Shown here piece by piece: positions 16,072 through 24,821 of a stretch of 35,397 nucleotides of DNA. Origin of the DNA: Gemmataceae bacterium (GTDB taxonomy: Bacteria > Planctomycetota > Planctomycetia > Gemmatales > Gemmataceae); NCBI GenBank assembly GCA_025055215.1, contig JANWYO010000197.1, forward strand, positions 1 through 35,397, in the 5' to 3' direction. The position numbers and the translations under genes were made by a program. Within the stretch, counting starts at the first letter, position 1, and each line of letters begins with the position of its first letter. The notes beneath the pieces were generated by a model, which saw nothing but the letters and a program-made list of their open reading frames with translations, was not told the DNA's origin and made no database searches.

Positions 16072-17322
16072 TCACGCCTCGACGCGCTCCGCCTTGCGGA
16101 CGAAGGCGGGATCGATCGTGATGCCGAAGCCCACGCCCGTCGGGCACCGTACCTTGCCGTTCTCGACCTTCAGCGACGAGGTCTCTGAGGACACGGGGAG
16201 GTTTGTGTTCCCCTTGAATTCCATGAAGGGACCAATGTTCGGGGTGAACGAGGCGAAATGAGCAACGTCGAGGTAGCCCAACCCAACGCCCGACATGTGC
16301 GGGACGATGGGCAGGCCAGCCGCTGCGGCCATGCGGGCCACCTGGGTCGCCCGAATGAAGCCCCCGCCGTAGTGCAAGTCGGGCTGGACGATGTCCAACC
16401 CGCGGTGGGCAATCACCCACTTCCACCGGTGCATGCTGTACTCCTGCTCGCCGCCAGCCACGGGGATCGTCAGGGCGTCGGCCACCTCTTTGGTGCTCCA
16501 CAAGTCGTCGAATTCACAAGGTTCCTCGTAGAACCCGTAGCCGTGCTCTTCCATCAGTCGGCCGATGCGGATGGCCTCGCGGGTGTCGTAGGAGCTATTC
16601 GAGTCGGCATAGAGGGTCATGCCGTCGCCGAACGTCTTGCGGACCAGCGGAATCAGGGCCTCGGTACGGCCGGGGAGCGAATCGAGATTACGGCTCATGC
16701 AGCCCCCAAGCCGAAACTTGATGGCCCGCACCCCGGAATCGGCCACGAGCTTCTGGAGGTATTCGACCTCCGCCTCGGGACGGTTGCCGCGGTTGCCGCT
16801 GGCGTAATAGACCGGGATGTCCCGGCGGAGGGCACCGCCGAACAGGTCCGCCAACGGTCGACGCGCCGTTTGGCACATCAACTCCAACAGGGCCATCTCG
16901 ATCGCCGCCACCCCCGCCCACAGGGCAATCCCTTGGAGCTTATAGTTGCTGTTGTGCCGATACACGTCCCATAGCAGCGTCTCCAGCTGCCGAGCATCTT
17001 TCTTCAGGAAGACGGGGACGATGTCCTTCAGAAAGATCGGATACGTCTGAGCCATCCGCGCCGGATTGGGCACCGTGATCGCCTCCACCCCGTCCGTCGA
17101 ACGCACGCGGACGAGGTAGTTCCGGCCATGCCGCAGCAATTCCACCGACGCCACGATCACCGGCTGCTTGAGGAAATCTGTCTTCAACACCGGAGTGGCA
17201 AGGATTCGCTCCAGCTGCGCCACGGTAACGCGCTTGTCCTCCGCCGCGCGGCTGGTCGCCTTACTCCCCGCGACGGCGGCGGCCGTGGCGGCCAGGAAAT
17301 CCCGTCGGTTCAGCGTTCTCAT
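16072..17322 (-). CDS. Tat-exported mandelate racemase/muconate lactonizing enzyme family protein (enolase superfamily)
   Basis: 416 residues. ATG 17322 follows GGGGAGGG. The N-terminus is a twin-arginine signal (NRRDFLAATAAAVAG), so the enzyme is probably periplasmic. The enolase-superfamily barrel is complete: base residues Lys202/Arg204 (IKFRLGG), metal ligands Asp240 (LYADSNSSYD), Glu266 or Glu267 (FYEEPCEFDD) and Glu292 (VAGGEQEYS), Asp315 (IVQPDLHYGG) and His342 (IVPHMSG). The family abstracts a proton alpha to a carboxylate and then racemises or dehydrates a hydroxy acid. TATAAG on the minus strand (17376-17371), about 50 bp upstream of the start, could be a -10 box. It is the first gene of the operon with the ThDP enzyme and the dehydrogenase. 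The substrate cannot be read from sequence. Confidence 0.9.
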   Translation of the reverse strand: MRTLNRRDFLAATAAAVAGSKATSRAAEDKRVTVAQLERILATPVLKTDFLKQPVIVASVELLRHGRNYLVRVRSTDGVEAITVPNPARMAQTYPIFLKDIVPVFLKKDARQLETLLWDVYRHNSNYKLQGIALWAGVAAIEMALLELMCQTARRPLADLFGGALRRDIPVYYASGNRGNRPEAEVEYLQKLVADSGVRAIKFRLGGCMSRNLDSLPGRTEALIPLVRKTFGDGMTLYADSNSSYDTREAIRIGRLMEEHGYGFYEEPCEFDDLWSTKEVADALTIPVAGGEQEYSMHRWKWVIAHRGLDIVQPDLHYGGGFIRATQVARMAAAAGLPIVPHMSGVGLGYLDVAHFASFTPNIGPFMEFKGNTNLPVSSETSSLKVENGKVRCPTGVGFGITIDPAFVRKAERVEA

Positions 17323-17475
17323 GCTCGGCCCTCCCCAAGATGCTTCGTCGGCGAGTCGCCAGGGTCATTTCTTATAAAACGCCCCGCATCAGCGGCATCG
17401 GACCACGGCCAGCAAAAGCCATACCCATGTCCTTGTTGGCCGGTTATGATCGCTGTAACAGGTGAGGGATGCTCG

Positions 17476-18426
17476 ATGATGGCCCATTCGGCAGATGGCA
17501 AATGGATCGATGGGCTGACCCCCACGACGCCGGTCGCGGAGGCAGCGCGGAGGGTGCTGGCCACGCGCCTGGACGTCGTGCGACACTATCTCGGCCTCGC
17601 CCTGCGGGCGTCGGCCGAAGACCCCGAATACGTCCATCAGCTGCGAGTCGGCACGCGGCGGGCCGCCGCGGCCCTGGAAATCTTTGCTGGCTGCTTCCCC
17701 GCGCCGGCGCGCGACACGTTCGCCCAACAGCTGAACGCCTTGCGGCGGGCCGCCGGCCAAGCCCGGGACTGGGACGTCTTCCTTATCAATCTGCCGCCCG
17801 CTGCCAAGGCCCAGCCCCGGTTGCGCCCCGGCCTCGACTGCCTCGCCGGCTACGCCCACGGCCAACGACTCCGGGCGGAAAAACGGCTGCCATCGGCTTT
17901 CCCAGCGGGTCCCGAGGCTTTCGGCTTATGGGTTGAGTCGGTCCTGGCCGCCGTGCAACCGCCGGCAGATGGGTCGGCCACCCTCCGCGACCTGGCGGTG
18001 CCGATGTTGACCAACCTGGTCTCGCAGCTGATCCAGGCCGCCGACGGAGACCGTACGGATTTCGATCAGCTCCACCAGGTTCGCATCATCGGCAAGCAGC
18101 TGCGCTACGCGATGGAGGTCTTCGCCTGCTGTTTTGCCCCTCCGTTCCGCGAGCAGCTTTATGCCGAGGTCGAGGCGATGCAGGAAATCCTGGGTCGGCT
18201 CAATGACAGCTACGTCGCCATCGGCCGGCTTAGGGAACTGACGCAGCAACTGCGGCGGGACCCGCGGGGATGGCGGCGCTGGCGGCCGGCCATGGTTGGG
18301 CTGATCCGCCATCACCGCCGTTGCCTGCTCCAAGAGCGGCGTCGCTTCGAGGTGTGGTGGGCGGGCTGGCAACGCGCCGACGCGGCGGCCGCCTTTCTCG
18401 CCTTGCTGGAGCCTGAGCCGGCGTGA
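17476..18426 (+). CDS. CHAD domain protein
   Basis: 316 residues from ATG 17476 (an adjacent ATG at 17479 is equally possible; GAGG lies about 8 nt upstream). The longer open frame to 17128 lies under the oppositely oriented enzyme gene and is discarded. The protein is one CHAD domain in two helical halves with the conserved basic/His motifs YVHQLRVGTRRAAAALEIF (about 56-74), QLHQVRIIGKQLRYAMEVF and LGRLNDSYV. CHAD domains bind polyphosphate through these conserved His/Arg/Lys residues and localise to polyphosphate granules. No CYTH/triphosphatase domain is fused, and no polyphosphate kinase gene is nearby. It faces the divergent enolase-family operon. Confidence 0.9.
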   Translation: MMAHSADGKWIDGLTPTTPVAEAARRVLATRLDVVRHYLGLALRASAEDPEYVHQLRVGTRRAAAALEIFAGCFPAPARDTFAQQLNALRRAAGQARDWDVFLINLPPAAKAQPRLRPGLDCLAGYAHGQRLRAEKRLPSAFPAGPEAFGLWVESVLAAVQPPADGSATLRDLAVPMLTNLVSQLIQAADGDRTDFDQLHQVRIIGKQLRYAMEVFACCFAPPFREQLYAEVEAMQEILGRLNDSYVAIGRLRELTQQLRRDPRGWRRWRPAMVGLIRHHRRCLLQERRRFEVWWAGWQRADAAAAFLALLEPEPA

Positions 18427-18506
18427 AGCGCCCCCTCTTGCATTCCGGCGTGGTTGCGGCATGATGATCAGGCGTTTCGCTGAGTCCAACAGGGAGACTT
18501 GCCATC

Positions 18507-19421
18507 ATGAAGAGCGTAACCCGCCGTGATTTTCTGCAAGCTGGCGGGGCTTTGGCCGCCGGCGTGGCGGCCGGGCCGGCCGCCATCGCCGCTTCCGCCG
18601 CCCCACCGGCTGCGGCCCCCGCGGAGCCGATCAAGTTCCGCCTGGGGATCGTCACCTACAACGTCGCCGCCCAATGGGACTTGCCCACCATCCTCAAGGT
18701 CTGCCGCTCGGTCGGCTTGGCAGCGGTTGAGTTGCGGACAACGCACAAGCACGGCGTCGAGCCGAGCCTGGGGCCGGCGGAGCGGGCCGAGGTCAAGAAG
18801 CGCTTCGCCGATGCCGGCGTTGAGGTCTGGGGCTGCGGGACGGTTTGCGAGTTTCATTCGCCCGATCCCGCGGTGGTACGGAAAAACATCGAGACGTGCA
18901 AAGCGTTTGTCGGGCTGACGGCCGACATCGGCGGCCGTGGGGTCAAGGTGCGCCCCAATGCCTTGCCGAAGGAAGTCCCCGTCGAAAAAACCCTGGAGCA
19001 GATCGGCAAGGCCCTGGCCGAGTGTGGCAAGGCCGCCGCGGACGCCAACCTGGAGATTTGGCTGGAAGTGCATGGTCCCGGCACGTCGCTGCCTGCTCAC
19101 TGCCGCAGCATCATGCAGCACTGCGGCCATCCGAGCGTCGGGCTCACCTGGAACTCGAATGCCACCGACTTGGTCAACGGCTCGGTGAGCGAGGCATTCC
19201 AGATGCTGCGGCCGTGGATCCGATCCTGTCACATCAACGAGCTGTACAAGGACGCCTTCGGCGTTTATCCGTATCGGGAGTTGTTTCGGCTGCTGCGGCA
19301 GACGGGCTACGACCGCGTCACCTTGTGCGAGATTGGCAAGACACCGCCGGACGCGGCGTCGGGCGAGGAATTGCTGCGGTATTACAAGGCGTTGTGGCTG
19401 TCGCTGGTCCGCGACTGCTGA
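18507..19421 (+). CDS. Tat-exported xylose-isomerase-like TIM-barrel protein (sugar phosphate isomerase/epimerase family)
   Basis: 304 residues. GGGAG lies about 10 nt upstream of ATG 18507. The leader is a twin-arginine signal (VTRRDFLQAGGALAAGVAAG) followed by an Ala/Pro-rich linker. The barrel shows family strands FRLGIVTYNVA, LAAVELRTTHKHG, VEVWGCGTVCEFHSPDP, and probable metal-site residues in EIWLEVHGPG, WNSNATD, SCHINELY and VTLCEIG. This family covers sugar isomerases, epimerases and inosose dehydratases. Tat-exported members are common in planctomycetes and their substrates are mostly unknown. It probably forms one transcription unit with the CHAD gene (80-bp gap), though no functional link is evident. 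Confidence 0.87.
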   Translation: MKSVTRRDFLQAGGALAAGVAAGPAAIAASAAPPAAAPAEPIKFRLGIVTYNVAAQWDLPTILKVCRSVGLAAVELRTTHKHGVEPSLGPAERAEVKKRFADAGVEVWGCGTVCEFHSPDPAVVRKNIETCKAFVGLTADIGGRGVKVRPNALPKEVPVEKTLEQIGKALAECGKAAADANLEIWLEVHGPGTSLPAHCRSIMQHCGHPSVGLTWNSNATDLVNGSVSEAFQMLRPWIRSCHINELYKDAFGVYPYRELFRLLRQTGYDRVTLCEIGKTPPDAASGEELLRYYKALWLSLVRDC

Positions 19422-19445
19422 GGCGGCGGGCGGCCGCCCGCCGCC
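19422..19445. repeat. 24-nt perfect GC palindrome between convergent genes
   Basis: GGCGGCGGGCGG (19422-19433) directly abuts its inverse complement CCGCCCGCCGCC (19434-19445), beginning at the base after the stop codon at 19421. It lies in the 66-bp gap between two convergent genes and probably marks the 3' end of both transcripts. Confidence 0.7.
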
Positions 19446-19487
19446 GCCGGCGACATTCGCCCGGCGTGCCCGCTGGGGCCGCCGGCG

Positions 19488-22400
19488 TCATTCCTCCGTC
19501 GCTTGGGCGGCCAGGCGGACGCCATCGCCGCCGCTGAAGCGCCAAAACAGCCCCGGATGCACGAGAAACTCGCAGAAGGTGGACGTCACCAAGCCGCCCA
19601 AAATTACCGTCGCCACGGGATAGAGGATCTCCCGCCCCGGCTGGTGTCCGCCGACCACCAGCGGCACCAAGCCGATGCCGGCCGTCAGGGCGGTCATCAG
19701 CACCGGGGCCAGGCGCTCCAGGCTGCCGCGAACGATCATCTCCGGGGTGAACGATTCGCCCTCGTGTTTCATCAGGTGAATGTAGTGCGTCACCAACAGG
19801 ATGCCGTTGCGAGCGGCAATCCCGCCCAGCGATACGAAGCCCACCAGGCTGGCGACGGTGAGCGTTTGCCCAGTGAGCAGCAGCGCGATCACGGCGCCGA
19901 TAAAGGCCGTGGGCAGGGCATTGAGGATTTGGAGCACGATCCGCGCCGACGGGAAGAGGAGGTAGAGCACGCCGAACATCGCCAGCAGGGCGGCGGCGCC
20001 TAGGCCACCAATCAGCCAGGTGGCCCGCTGCTGGCTTTCAAACTGGCCCCCGAGTTCGATGAAATACCCGGTGGGGAGGTTGGGGCGGATGTCGGCGTCG
20101 ATTCGTCGGCGGATGTCCGCCACCACACTGGCCAGGTCGCGTCCCTGGACATGGCAGCGGACGACGATGCGGCGGCGGAGGTTTTCCCGCTGTACGACGT
20201 TGGGCCCATACTCATCCCGAACTTCCACCAACTCGCTGAGCGGGGCTGAGCCTCGACCGTCGGGCAACTCCAGCCGCAGCCGGAGCAGTTGATCCAAATC
20301 GGTCCGAAACGGATCGTCGAGGCGGACCACGAGGTCAAACCGCCGTTGGCCCTCGATCACTTGGCCCACGGTGGCCCCTTGTAGGGCCGTGGAGAGAAAG
20401 TCGGCCACTGTGGCCCGGTCCAGGCCGTAGAAGGCCAGCTGGTCCGGCCGCAGACGGATGTGTTGTTCGTCGATGGCTTGTTGGGCTTCCACCACCGGCG
20501 GCGTGATGCCCGGAACGCGGCCCAGCACTGCGCGAATCCGCTCGGCGATCCGGCGGAGCACGTCAAGATCGTCTCCGAACACCTTGACGGCGATCGGCGC
20601 GGTCACGCCCGAGAGCATGTGGCTGATGAGATGAGCGAGCGGTTGCTCAGCCTCGATGTCCACGCCCGGGATTTCCTCTCGCAGTTCCTCCAGGATCGCT
20701 CGCAAGACCTCGTCGCGGGATCGACCACAGTTGGGGTTGATGTTCAGGATGTACTCGGTGTTGCTGACAGGATCGACATGCTCGTCCTGCTCGGCCCGCC
20801 CGGACCGGCGGACGAAAGTCAGGATTTCGCCCTGGGGGTTTCCTGGCCCGACTTGCATTTGACGGAATTTGGCGTCGGCCAGGGCGCTGATCTGGTTGGA
20901 GGCCTCCAACGACGAGCCGGGAGGCAGTGTCAGGTTGACCTGAACGCTGCCTTCGTCGAACGGGGGAAGGAAGTCGGCCCCCAAGAGGCTGAGGGCCAGG
21001 GCCGCCAGCCCGACGCCCAGCCAGGTCACCAGGAGGATGCTGCCGGCCCGCCGCAGGCTGAAGCGCACCAAGTAGCCAGCTCCCGCTTTGAGCCAGCGCA
21101 GCAGCGGACTGTCGCCGGCTCGGTGCGTCGCCTTGGCCCGCGGCAAGAGGTACGACGACAACACCGGCGTCACCGTCAGCGACACCAGCAGCGACGCCAG
21201 GATCGACGTGATGTATGCCACCCCCAGGGGGGTGAAGAGTCGGCCTTCCATCCCGGAGAGCGCGAATAGCGGCAGGAAGACGAGGATGACCATCATTGTG
21301 CCGAAGACGATGGCACCCCGGACTTCGATGCTGGCGGCTTCGATCACCGCCAGCACCGGCCGCGGCGCTGCCGCGCGGAGGTTCTCGCGGAGGCGACGGA
21401 AAATGTTCTCGACATCGACAATGGCGTCGTCCACCAACTCCCCCATGGCGACGGCGATGCCGCCCAGCGTCATGACATTGATCGACAACTCCGTGTGGGT
21501 CAGCCAGCTCACCACCCGGAAGACAAGCATGGTCATGGCCAGCGACAGCGGAATCGCCGACAGTGAGATGAATGTCGTGCGGAAGTTGAGAAGGAACAGG
21601 AAAAGGATCAGCAGCACCAAAGCGGCCCCGATCGCCAGCGCCTCGGCGACGTTGTAAATCCCCCGGTCAATAAAGCGCTTCATCTGAAAGAGGTCGCTAT
21701 GGATGATCAGGGCGGGCGGGAGCGAGGCTTCAACGGCCGCCAACGCCTCGTGCAACCGATCGGTCAAAGCGCGGGTATCGACGTGGGGCTGCTTAGTGAC
21801 GGTCAAGACCACGGCGGGCATGCCGTTGACGCTGGCGTCGCCACGCTTCAGCTGCGGCCCCTCGACGACCCGGGCCACCTGCGACAGGAGGATCGGCCGG
21901 CGGGGGTGCGGTTTGATCGGCACCTGCTCCAATTCGCCGAGCACCTGTGCCGCTCCGGGGCCGAGCCGGCCCAGGATGCGGATGGGGACTTCCCGGTCGT
22001 CCTGAAGGGCATAGCCGCCGCTGGCGTTGAGGTTACTCCGCCGCAGGGCCTCGCTCACATCCTGGAGCGAGACGGCATGCTGTAGCAGCGCGTGCGGGTC
22101 CACGAGGACCTGGTATTGCTTGCGATCACCGCCCATGACCACCACTTGGGCCACGCCGGGAACCTTCAGCAGCTGCGGACGGATGATCCAATCGGCAGTC
22201 GTCCGCAGGTCGAGGCGTTGCTGCGCTGGCGACAGGAAGACCACGTCGTAGCGCTGACCGGGCCCTTCCACACTGGCCGACCAGCCGGTTCGGACCGGCC
22301 GAGGTGGTTGCCGCAAGGACCAGCCTGCCACCGCTTCCCAGCGGTGGGGCTGGTGGCGGTCGGTCGGTTGCCAAACGGCCAGCGACGGCTCGGGAGGCTC

Positions 22401-22913
22401 GCCGCTCCAGGTCAGCTCGGCCACCAGGCCGCTGGTCCCCAGGGAGGCCAGCGTTCCTCCCCGTGGCCCGGCCTGCCGTGTCAGTCCGATCTGCATCACT
22501 TGCCCCAGAATGGAACTGAGCGGCATCATTTGCGGTTGAATCCCCGCGGGCAGCTTGTCAGGCAACGACTCCAACCGGCCTTGCACCATCAGCCGGGCTT
22601 GTCGGATGTCGGTCCCCCAATCGAACTCGACTATCACGGCCGACAGCCCGGCTACCGACTGGCTCCGCACGGTCTGCACCCCCGGCGCCCCTAGCAACGC
22701 CGACTCCAGCGGGTAGGTGACCAGGCTTTCGACTTCTTCGGCCGCCAGCCCCGGGCACTCCGTTTGCACCACGACCCGAGGCCGATCGAGGTCGGGGAAG
22801 ACGTCGATCGGCAGGGTGGCGGCGACGTAGCCGCCACCCACTAGGATCGCCAGACTGAGGACGACGATGATCGGCCGATGGCGGAGCGAAAAGTGAATCA
22901 GGGCGTTAAGCAT
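19488..22913 (-). CDS. CusA/CzcA-type heavy-metal efflux RND pump with an extra periplasmic segment
   Basis: 1141 residues, about 100 longer than typical CzcA/CusA. It is the inner-membrane proton-driven pump of a tripartite metal exporter. Family features: an N-terminal membrane helix followed by LPIDVFPDLDRPRVVVQTECPG; VESLVTYPLESALLG; RTTADWIIRPQLLKVPGVAQV; the proton-relay helix GELVDDAIVDVENIFRRL with its paired aspartates; and a second membrane block near the C-terminus (GGIAARNGILLVTHYIHL). Residues about 147-232 are an unusual insertion between QIGLTRQ and LDLRTTADW, rich in Trp/Pro/Gly. The start at 22913 has only a weak ribosome binding site. The gene is last in a three-gene operon, 90 bp after the adaptor gene. 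Copper/silver versus cobalt/zinc/cadmium cannot be decided by eye. Confidence 0.93.
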   Translation of the reverse strand: MLNALIHFSLRHRPIIVVLSLAILVGGGYVAATLPIDVFPDLDRPRVVVQTECPGLAAEEVESLVTYPLESALLGAPGVQTVRSQSVAGLSAVIVEFDWGTDIRQARLMVQGRLESLPDKLPAGIQPQMMPLSSILGQVMQIGLTRQAGPRGGTLASLGTSGLVAELTWSGEPPEPSLAVWQPTDRHQPHRWEAVAGWSLRQPPRPVRTGWSASVEGPGQRYDVVFLSPAQQRLDLRTTADWIIRPQLLKVPGVAQVVVMGGDRKQYQVLVDPHALLQHAVSLQDVSEALRRSNLNASGGYALQDDREVPIRILGRLGPGAAQVLGELEQVPIKPHPRRPILLSQVARVVEGPQLKRGDASVNGMPAVVLTVTKQPHVDTRALTDRLHEALAAVEASLPPALIIHSDLFQMKRFIDRGIYNVAEALAIGAALVLLILFLFLLNFRTTFISLSAIPLSLAMTMLVFRVVSWLTHTELSINVMTLGGIAVAMGELVDDAIVDVENIFRRLRENLRAAAPRPVLAVIEAASIEVRGAIVFGTMMVILVFLPLFALSGMEGRLFTPLGVAYITSILASLLVSLTVTPVLSSYLLPRAKATHRAGDSPLLRWLKAGAGYLVRFSLRRAGSILLVTWLGVGLAALALSLLGADFLPPFDEGSVQVNLTLPPGSSLEASNQISALADAKFRQMQVGPGNPQGEILTFVRRSGRAEQDEHVDPVSNTEYILNINPNCGRSRDEVLRAILEELREEIPGVDIEAEQPLAHLISHMLSGVTAPIAVKVFGDDLDVLRRIAERIRAVLGRVPGITPPVVEAQQAIDEQHIRLRPDQLAFYGLDRATVADFLSTALQGATVGQVIEGQRRFDLVVRLDDPFRTDLDQLLRLRLELPDGRGSAPLSELVEVRDEYGPNVVQRENLRRRIVVRCHVQGRDLASVVADIRRRIDADIRPNLPTGYFIELGGQFESQQRATWLIGGLGAAALLAMFGVLYLLFPSARIVLQILNALPTAFIGAVIALLLTGQTLTVASLVGFVSLGGIAARNGILLVTHYIHLMKHEGESFTPEMIVRGSLERLAPVLMTALTAGIGLVPLVVGGHQPGREILYPVATVILGGLVTSTFCEFLVHPGLFWRFSGGDGVRLAAQATEE
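22218..22475 (-). other. Insertion of about 86 residues in the RND pump porter domain
   Basis: This codes for residues about 147-232 of the pump. In ordinary CzcA/CusA proteins only a few residues separate the QIGLT strand from the L(R)TLADW helix. Here the intervening sequence has several Trp (LTWSGEPPEP, LAVWQPTDRH, WEAVAGWSL, GWSASVEG) and stays in frame with normal codon use. It looks like a genuine extra loop or subdomain on the periplasmic side. Confidence 0.6.
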
Positions 22914-23003
22914 GGTGAATCTGGGGACGCCGGCTCGCGGAAGTTGTGGGCACCACGAAGGATGGTCCGTGTCGCCGCCCGCATGGTGCCGAGACGCGAC
23001 GGC

Positions 23004-24353
23004 CTAATGATCGTGGTGGTCGCAACTCGGGCCGTTGCCGGCCAGCTGATATTTCAAGACCCGGTTGAGAGCCGGGGCTCCGTTCTGAACGACGAACCAA
23101 CCAGGTGCGAGGCTGCCGTCATTGGCGACGACGACCTGCTCGCGGTCTTCGTAAACGACGTGGACCGGCCGGCGCTCGAACAGGTCGCCATTCTGCCGAA
23201 AGACATAAGTCTCGGCTCCGTCACGAACGACCGCTCCCGGTGGCAGGACAAAGACGTTGTCGGCCAGTTGGTCCACGGCGACGTCGAGCATGACGCGCTG
23301 GCCGGGGCGGAAGCGATGCCGCCGCACGACGCGTTCGTCGTCGGCTTCGTCCTCCACGGAGTTGGGCAGCGAGACGTAAAAAGCGACCGACTGGTGATCT
23401 TCGTCCACCACGTTGGCCACCGAGCGGATGGTCAGTTGGTCGATGACCAGCGGAGCGACCGCGGTAGGATCGCGGAAGACGGCCCGCACCGGCGCCCGCC
23501 GCCGCATGGCCTTTTGCAACAGGGGCACTTCGTGGACGAAGGCCCGGCCTTCAATCCATAGCGTCCGATGATCGGCCAGGCGGCAGAGCACCTGTCCCTG
23601 CTCGACGCGTTCGCCCAGGCTGACGCGCAATTCCTCCACATCGAGCGGATGCGGCACCGCCTCCCCGCCGGGGCCAACCGCCGCCACCGCCTCCAACTCC
23701 GCGGGCACGCGCACCACCATCTCCGTCTGAAATCGCCCCGCGGCGATCTCCTGCACCTGTTGGGAGGAAAGCCCGCGGCTCAACAGCTCGAAGCGGTGGA
23801 CTTCGACGGCGGCGGTCAAGCGCCGTATCTGGCTCGTCAGTTCGATCATCCGCGATGCCGGCAACACCCCTCGGCGGTAAGGCTCCTCCAGGCGTTCCTT
23901 CTCCTCCTGAGCGATGCGCAGGTCGCAGACGTTGCGATATAGATTGGCCTGGGCCGTATGAATCGACTCGCTGACGAGGCGAATGGTGCACAACCGGGCA
24001 CCGGGGCGAACCAGGTCCCCCGGGACGACGTCGATCTGCTGGATCAGCCCCGCCACCGGGGCCGCGATCAGTCGGTCCGACATCCCGGGCCGGTCAACCA
24101 CCTGTCCCGGGACGCGGATCGTCTGACGGTATGACGTCACGGGTGTCACCGGGGCGACAATCAGGCGGAAGTTTTTGCGTGCCGCCGGGCTGAGAGCAAC
24201 CCGCTCTGAGTCGGCGCAGCATTCGTGCTCGGCCTCACCAGAATCGGTGGGGAGTGCCAGCCAGCGCTGCCAAACGTCCCGGGCCAGCCACGCTCCCCCG
24301 CCGATGACCGTGAGCACCCCAACCAGCAACGCTATGGAAAGGAAGCGACGCAT
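23004..24353 (-). CDS. RND efflux periplasmic adaptor (CusB/HlyD-type) with His-rich C-terminus
   Basis: 449 residues from ATG 24353, supported by GAGG about 6 nt upstream and an immediate signal/anchor helix (FLSIALLVGVLTVIGGGAWLA). The open frame reaches 24410, but that extension has no ribosome binding site and would overlap the upstream gene. The barrel-sandwich (lipoyl-like) halves are LIAAPVAGLIQQIDVVPGDL and VSLGERVEQGQVLCRLADH, flanking an alpha-helical hairpin (AQANLYRNVCDLRIAQEEKE). The beta-barrel region includes FRPGQRVMLDVAV. A Cys pair follows the anchor (HECCADSER), and the chain ends in CDHHDH. Both are plausible metal ligands. The adaptor would link the RND pump to an outer-membrane channel, but no outer-membrane factor gene is in the operon. 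Confidence 0.92.
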   Translation of the reverse strand: MRRFLSIALLVGVLTVIGGGAWLARDVWQRWLALPTDSGEAEHECCADSERVALSPAARKNFRLIVAPVTPVTSYRQTIRVPGQVVDRPGMSDRLIAAPVAGLIQQIDVVPGDLVRPGARLCTIRLVSESIHTAQANLYRNVCDLRIAQEEKERLEEPYRRGVLPASRMIELTSQIRRLTAAVEVHRFELLSRGLSSQQVQEIAAGRFQTEMVVRVPAELEAVAAVGPGGEAVPHPLDVEELRVSLGERVEQGQVLCRLADHRTLWIEGRAFVHEVPLLQKAMRRRAPVRAVFRDPTAVAPLVIDQLTIRSVANVVDEDHQSVAFYVSLPNSVEDEADDERVVRRHRFRPGQRVMLDVAVDQLADNVFVLPPGAVVRDGAETYVFRQNGDLFERRPVHVVYEDREQVVVANDGSLAPGWFVVQNGAPALNRVLKYQLAGNGPSCDHHDH

Positions 24354-24406
24354 AGGCACCTCGCGGATGAAAAAAGGGAGGATTTCACGACCGAAAAACC
24401 GGCCGC

Positions 24407-24751
24407 TCAAATCCGCAAGGCGCGCAGTGTCAGATACAGGGAAGCAGATGTCGGGTCGTAGAACGGTATAAGACAGACGTGAGCCAGCTCGTCAGCGCTC
24501 CCAGACGGGTCGCCCTGCTCCGGCGCCGCCAGGCACACTGGGCCAGTTTCGTCAACGTCATAAACCGGCGGCTCAGCGGGAAGCATCGCCGCTTTGCGGG
24601 CCGGGCAGCCCGGCACATGCTTATCGGGGTGATCGTGATGGTCGAAAGGCGCGGAGGAATCCGGCTCCTGATCGAAGATGTGGCAGATGCAGTATCCCGG
24701 CGGCAGGAGCAACGGCGCGAGCATCGGAATGGCCAGAATCGCGCGAAGCAT
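24407..24751 (-). CDS. Small exported His/Cys-rich protein at the head of the metal efflux operon
   Basis: 114 residues. ATG 24751 follows GGCGGA by about 8 nt. Residues 1-20 are hydrophobic (MLRAILAIPMLAPLLLPPGY), then a Cys/His pair motif (CICHIF) and a cluster DHHDHPDKHVPGC. This composition suggests a periplasmic metal-binding or metal-sensing accessory. The family is not recognised and metal binding is inferred from residues only. It precedes the adaptor gene by 53 bp on the same strand and shares His/Asp clusters with that adaptor's tail. Confidence 0.7.
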   Translation of the reverse strand: MLRAILAIPMLAPLLLPPGYCICHIFDQEPDSSAPFDHHDHPDKHVPGCPARKAAMLPAEPPVYDVDETGPVCLAAPEQGDPSGSADELAHVCLIPFYDPTSASLYLTLRALRI

Positions 24752-24792
24752 TGTCGTTCCGCCAGGTTACACGATGAAAACCCCCTTTTTGA

Positions 24793-24821
24793 TCCTTAGC
24801 ACAGCCCCACGGCACGGTCAA
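24793..24821 (-). promoter_or_regulatory. Weak promoter candidate for the RND operon
   Basis: The minus strand carries TTGACC (24821-24816), a 17-nt spacer and TAAGGA (24798-24793), ending about 40 bp before the ATG at 24751. The -35 box is good and the -10 box is poor. A poor -10 would fit an activator-dependent promoter, but no regulator gene is visible nearby. Confidence 0.25.

Noticed and set aside
17128-17475. Upstream extension of the CHAD open frame
   Set aside because: It overlaps the divergent enolase-family gene including its Tat signal. The ATG at 17476 has a ribosome binding site and begins the conserved region.
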